This document shows, piece by piece, positions 60,841-64,000 of a DNA stretch of 64,000 nucleotides; position 1 is the first letter of the stretch, and every line of letters begins with the position of its first letter. Origin of the DNA: Meira nashicola (lineage: Eukaryota > Basidiomycota > Exobasidiomycetes > Exobasidiales > Brachybasidiaceae); assembly GCA_001600355.1 (NCBI GenBank), contig BCJU01000003.1:405321-469320 (forward strand). Direction: 5' to 3'. The notes under the pieces were generated by a model. The model saw nothing but the letters and a program-made list of their open reading frames with translations. It was not told the DNA's origin and searched no databases. A program made the translations under genes and the position numbers.

Positions 60841-61227
60841 ATGATTCCTAGAAAGTATATTTCTGCATTCCTACTAATTCCACTGTGCGTGCAAAATGTG
60901 TATCCTGGTTGCATAAAGCTTCAAAAAGCTGGCAAAGACAAGAAAGAGAAGCAGACAGCCAACAAAAGCGACAATTCAAAAGCTGGTGGTAATCCTGTCG
61001 ATTGACCAAACACAGCTGTAGCGGATAACTTTCCTGCTCCTATCAAAATGAAAAGGCTCAGAAAAGGAAGGGGGACAATGATAAAGTTCAAGAAAGTTCA
61101 AGGTGCCCTTTTGACTCATCGTGAAGAATTGCATGCTTATCATTTAACGCATCAGAATTATGCTGCTACTCATGCAACCGGCTCGCAATGGTCACAATCT
61201 CAAATTGCAAAAGATGCTGAAGGATAG
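60841..61227 (+). pseudogene. Copy 2 of the small secreted-protein family, broken by one in-frame TGA
   Basis: An ATG at 60841 starts MIPRKYISAFLLIPLCVQNV, again a signal-peptide-like head, and the frame runs to TGA at 61003-61005 (54 codons). The same frame continues past the stop to TAG at 61225-61227 and contains PNT-x4-NFPAPI and HREELHAYHLTHQNYAATH ... WSQSQIAKDAEG, clearly related to copy 1. At the stop, copy 1 has Trp (TGG) directly before PNT, so one TGG-to-TGA change would explain the break. It could instead be read through or removed by splicing; no convincing intron was seen. Confidence 0.7.
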
Positions 61228-61315
61228 AAAGATTTTCCAGATCCGTAAAATGTTGTATTACCCTTGAATGGCAAAGCATTTCTCCAAGTTTATAGTACAG
61301 CCTCATCAATTGCTA

Positions 61316-62167
61316 TCAATGCAGTCGAGATTGCAATTGAGCAAGTTGAGTGAGAATTGGTGATTGAGTGGTGATTGTAATATCGTCCTTTGTTGTGCTT
61401 GTTGATGTGTTCGTTTGTCCTGTTGTCTGGGCTAGTAATTCAGTCTTTGTACTACTTCTTTCCTCTTCTTCCTTCGGATGTTCGTCTGTTCCATCGAGAA
61501 TCTTTTGCAAATGCAAAGCTTCAGCACCTTGTATCCATCCCGATTTCAAAGCTAACCTTAGAAGGACATTAACCGCATGTTGAAGTCGATCTCTCTCTCT
61601 CTCCATCTCTTGACGTTGTTTATACAAAGATTGCAGTAAAGAAGCTTGCTTTTCTTGTTCCTTCTTTTCTGCGTCATCTTCTTCGTCAAATTCATCTGAT
61701 CCTTTCTTCTCCGCTTCAATCTCATGCACTCTTTCCATTATTTTATCAAAATCTACTCCAACTCGTTCGGCTATCGTTTGAGTAATCAATCTCAATTCAT
61801 CCAAACCCTCTTCCGTTCGATCACGTTGCTTTGCCCTACTTCTACTACCTCTATACGATTCTCCAATGATCAAAGCAGTTGCAAGAGCAAACAAGAATCC
61901 TTCTGCCAATGCATTTGCTCCATTCGTGACTGCTTTTGCTTCATTCAAAGGTCTTATCTTTTGTTTTTCTCCATCTTTTGACGTAGAAGATGAAGGTGTT
62001 GCAAGAAGATTCGTTCTTAATGCCATTTCTGTTCTATGCATAAATTGTGCAAGACCGATACATATCGTTCGAAATCTTTGATGATTTTGTGCTTGATGTT
62101 TTATTTGAGTTGCAATAGGTTTTGCCAAAGTTCGAATGGCTAATGTTGCAATCTTTGCTGTTGCCAT
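61316..62167 (-). CDS. OPA3-like mitochondrial protein
   Basis: 283 aa from the ATG at 62167 (MATAKIATLAIRTLAKPIA); an earlier in-frame ATG at 62194 adds nine residues. OPA3 block: LAIRTLAKPIATQIKHQAQ then RTICIGLAQFMHR, then LNEAKAVTNGANALAEGFLFAL with a membrane-like segment (FLFALATALIIGES, about 90-105). A coiled coil rich in Glu/Lys/Arg follows (about 130-215), and a Ser/Thr tail. OPA3 proteins are anchored in mitochondrial membranes; the human one is linked to optic atrophy and its molecular role is unsettled. Longer than human OPA3 (179 aa). Confidence 0.88.
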   Translation of the reverse strand: MATAKIATLAIRTLAKPIATQIKHQAQNHQRFRTICIGLAQFMHRTEMALRTNLLATPSSSTSKDGEKQKIRPLNEAKAVTNGANALAEGFLFALATALIIGESYRGSRSRAKQRDRTEEGLDELRLITQTIAERVGVDFDKIMERVHEIEAEKKGSDEFDEEDDAEKKEQEKQASLLQSLYKQRQEMERERDRLQHAVNVLLRLALKSGWIQGAEALHLQKILDGTDEHPKEEEERSSTKTELLAQTTGQTNTSTSTTKDDITITTQSPILTQLAQLQSRLH

Positions 62168-62509
62168 CTTTTGCTGTATGTTATATGAAGTCAATCATGT
62201 ATGGCAATCAACTTCCATGTCATCCGTAAACATTCATCCTTCTGCTGAGCACCTCTGTGTTGCTTTCCCTTTGTGCACGGTCCTTTTTCGAAGAAAGTAG
62301 CATATAGTAGACGAGCTTTAATTTTAAAAGGCGTCTGAGCAGTGTATTTTTTGCGCGGGGATCCAAAAGGTCATTCCACGTGTGATGCTGACGGTGGAGG
62401 GTTGCGCAAGAGAATTACATGTTGTTGAACCCCCATCATCTACTTCAACAAGTTACAATTCCAAATCAGACAATTCGCAGCATATAACACAGTCGAATTC
62501 AATCACGAG
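62168..62509. promoter_or_regulatory. Divergent promoter region, OPA3-like / FKBP
   Basis: 342 bp. Contains GCGCGGGGA near 62354-62362, ACGTGTGATG and a CCCCCATC pyrimidine patch. No RNA gene recognised. Confidence 0.35.
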
Positions 62510-63037
62510 ATGAAGTTTCTTTCAGTAACGGCAATTCTAGCATTATTTGCTGCGTCTGCAACCGTTTTAGCAAAAGAACCTCCTACGCAACTTCAAGTTG
62601 GCGTGAAAAAGAGTGTTCCAGCTTCAGAATGTAAGATCAAATCGCAAAGTGGTGACAAATTAAGTATGCATTATACAGGTGTCTTATGGGATGGTAAAAA
62701 GTTCGATTCTTCTTTGGATAGAGGTCAACCATTTGAATTCACAATAGGTGTCGGTCAAGTGATTAAAGGTTGGGATCAAGGTCTATTGGACATGTGTATC
62801 GGGGAGAAACGAAAGCTCCAAATTCCGTCTCCATTAGCGTACGGAGAACGAGGCGCAGGTGGGGCCATACCACCAAATTCTGCTCTCGTTTTCGATGGTG
62901 AGTATTCATCTTAAGGTTTCTGGTCAATTTCACGCTTTATTTACACATCTTTCATTTCCCATACAGTTGAACTACTTGGCATTGAAGGAAGTCGTGCTAA
63001 CGCTGTTCGTGTCGCTCAAGCGAAAGATGAACTCTAG
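62510..63037 (+). CDS. FPR2: ER-lumenal FKBP-type peptidyl-prolyl isomerase (FKBP2 type) with KDEL, two exons
   Basis: Exon 1 is 62510-62897 and exon 2 is 62967-63037; the 69-nt intron has donor GTGAGT and acceptor TACAG. The spliced protein is 152 aa: signal peptide (about 1-21, [12 protein letters not shown]), an FKBP domain with [50 protein letters not shown] and [16 protein letters not shown], and a C-terminal AKDEL retrieval signal supplied by exon 2. Acts as a proline isomerase and folding helper in the ER lumen. If the intron is retained the protein ends after four extra residues and loses the last strand and KDEL. Confidence 0.95.
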
Positions 63038-63087
63038 GTCCTGACTAGCTCGTGATGGGAAACTCGTACGAGCAATTATCAATTGTC

Positions 63088-63215
63088 ATCAGTCATATTT
63101 GACATCGATCCATGCGGCTTATGTAATCATTACTCAGTATACAATTCAATACCACAACTACTACCACAGCAGCAACCACCACCACCACCACGACCATCAT
63201 CATCACCGAAAGTGA
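63088..63215. repeat. CCA/CAT-rich trinucleotide tract
   Basis: A degenerate ACC/CAC/ATC trinucleotide run (densest at about 63148-63207). The opposite strand reads as a low-complexity valine-rich frame, which I treat as non-coding. Confidence 0.7.
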
Positions 63216-63297
63216 ATCGAGATCATGCTTCGCGAAGATTTGTTGAATGACTGTCGTGCTGACACGTGTACGTATATACATGTATGCATGCATGTAT

Positions 63298-63998
63298 ACA
63301 TAGCGCACCGATTGTGTTATCTGCTTATTTAATCTATTATACTTACGACCAACAACAGGGTTCCAATGAAAATGTCAATCCGGACTTGTCCAATGTGTTA
63401 CTGAATCCTATTCGACGGGTATGGACTAGACCGGTCAGCGAACGTGAGCAGTAGAATTTGAGTGATGTTGATCGATGGATGCTACTGTCTAGCCTGTAGA
63501 AGGTATTGGTTCCTGCTCTGTCATTCTCGATATGGTCCTTTGGATGATCATAACTTCATCGGCCTTACTACGTTTCATCCCATTGGACAGTGGACACTTT
63601 TACAGGATGTGCACGCTGGCAGGGCAGTCAGGCAGGCTTGTTTAGAAGGAGAATTGGATTTTGCCTGTTTCATTGGATGGGCCAGTGAGTATTGAATTTG
63701 GTACTGTCGGATGAACCGGATCAGCACCAAAGTTGATGGGTATCGATTGACGAAAAGCATATAGCCCACCAGTTAGCTTAGCTTGGGCTTGTTTGCTGGT
63801 AAATCGATTTTGCCTTTGGTGTATTGGTTGGGACAGCAAGTGTTCCATCGGGTACTGTCGGATGGACTGTATGAGCGGCAAGGTTGATGGCTGCCGACTG
63901 ATGGAAAAGCATATAGCCTATCAGTAAGCTCAAGTTGAAGTTTGTTTGAAGTTCTACATGCAGAAGCTAATCGCATGAATGAAATTCAATAAAACCCA
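63298..63998 (-). repeat. Dispersed repeat, copy 2 (inverted relative to copy 1)
   Basis: About 700 bp matching the reverse complement of 15770-16318, from ATAGCGCACCGATTGTG to CAATAAAACCCA at the window edge, where an N follows at 63999. It is longer than copy 1 because an internal block is duplicated (about 63637-63780 and 63786-63930, both containing a TACTGTCGGATG and AAAAGCATATAGCC motif). The left boundary abuts a TATACATGTATGCATGCATG near-palindrome. No coding domain seen. Confidence 0.75.
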
Positions 63999-64000
63999 NT

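Noticed and set aside
60980..61030. Intron removing the TGA in secreted-protein copy 2
   Set aside because: The only GT...AG pair close by (GTAATC to CACAG) would be under 30 nt, too short for this genome's introns.
63093..63308. Valine-rich minus-strand open frame
   Set aside because: Produced by a CCA/CAT trinucleotide tract; no other coding evidence.
1..64000. tRNA genes, rRNA, CRISPR arrays, bacterial operons
   Set aside because: I looked for B-box GGTTCGANTCC-like motifs and repeat-spacer arrays and saw none; the window is eukaryotic. A tRNA or snoRNA scan could still find something I missed.

Overview
The window is nuclear DNA of a fungus. Genes are dense and lie on both strands. Most are single-exon, and nine contain short introns of about 60-145 nt with GTRAGT-type donors and CAG/TAG acceptors. 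Base composition is roughly 40% GC by eye, with AT-rich third codon positions. The gene set includes MCM-binding protein, Tudor-SN, OPA3, MPDU1, a RidA protein and a Cdc11/Nud1-type scaffold; several of these are absent from budding yeasts. My best inference is a basidiomycete, possibly Ustilaginomycotina. The class is a weak guess made without a database search.

Layout. 0-14 kb: 3' end of a coiled-coil (possibly kinesin-like) gene, GH47 alpha-mannosidase, the divergent pair MCMBP / DNA polymerase eta, an acid sphingomyelinase-like enzyme, a Tda3-like FAD oxidoreductase and an intracellular GH5 glucanase. 14-16.4 kb: a gene-poor, repeat-rich stretch with a 185-base assembly gap. 16.4-31 kb: PhyH dioxygenase, DUF1769 protein, Nas2/PSMD9, GH20 hexosaminidase, Pex11-like protein, SSAT-type acetyltransferase, MPDU1, Bax-inhibitor family protein, two small unrecognised proteins and an SCCPDH-like reductase. 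31-38 kb: secreted GH43 enzyme, RidA, a Dal5-type permease and a D-aminoacylase-like amidohydrolase, with intergenic DNA rich in CCCCAC/CCCCGC motifs. 38-63 kb: Pam17, homoserine kinase, Tudor-SN, eIF1, Cdc11/Nud1 scaffold, NPC1, Iml2/TTC39, a tandem pair of small secreted-protein genes (one broken), OPA3 and an ER FKBP. 63.3-64 kb: an inverted second copy of the 15.8-16.3 kb repeat running into an ambiguous base.

Several gene models needed splicing and are written as joined exons in the evidence: DUF1769, GH20, Pex11-like, SSAT-like, the TM/helix protein, the 99-aa protein, RidA (two introns), Pam17, homoserine kinase, eIF1, FKBP and the secreted 180-aa protein. In each case the join keeps the frame, and where the family is known it restores expected family sequence.

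Functional groupings. Replication and repair: MCMBP and Pol eta share a 199-bp promoter with two ACGCGT boxes. Glycan and lipid handling in the secretory pathway: GH47, MPDU1, NPC1, sphingomyelinase and ER FKBP. Nitrogen and amino-acid metabolism: RidA, permease, D-aminoacylase and homoserine kinase. The least explained material is the tandem small secreted-protein family at 60-61.2 kb, the shared CCCC-R-CG-Y-TGA element, and the dispersed repeat.
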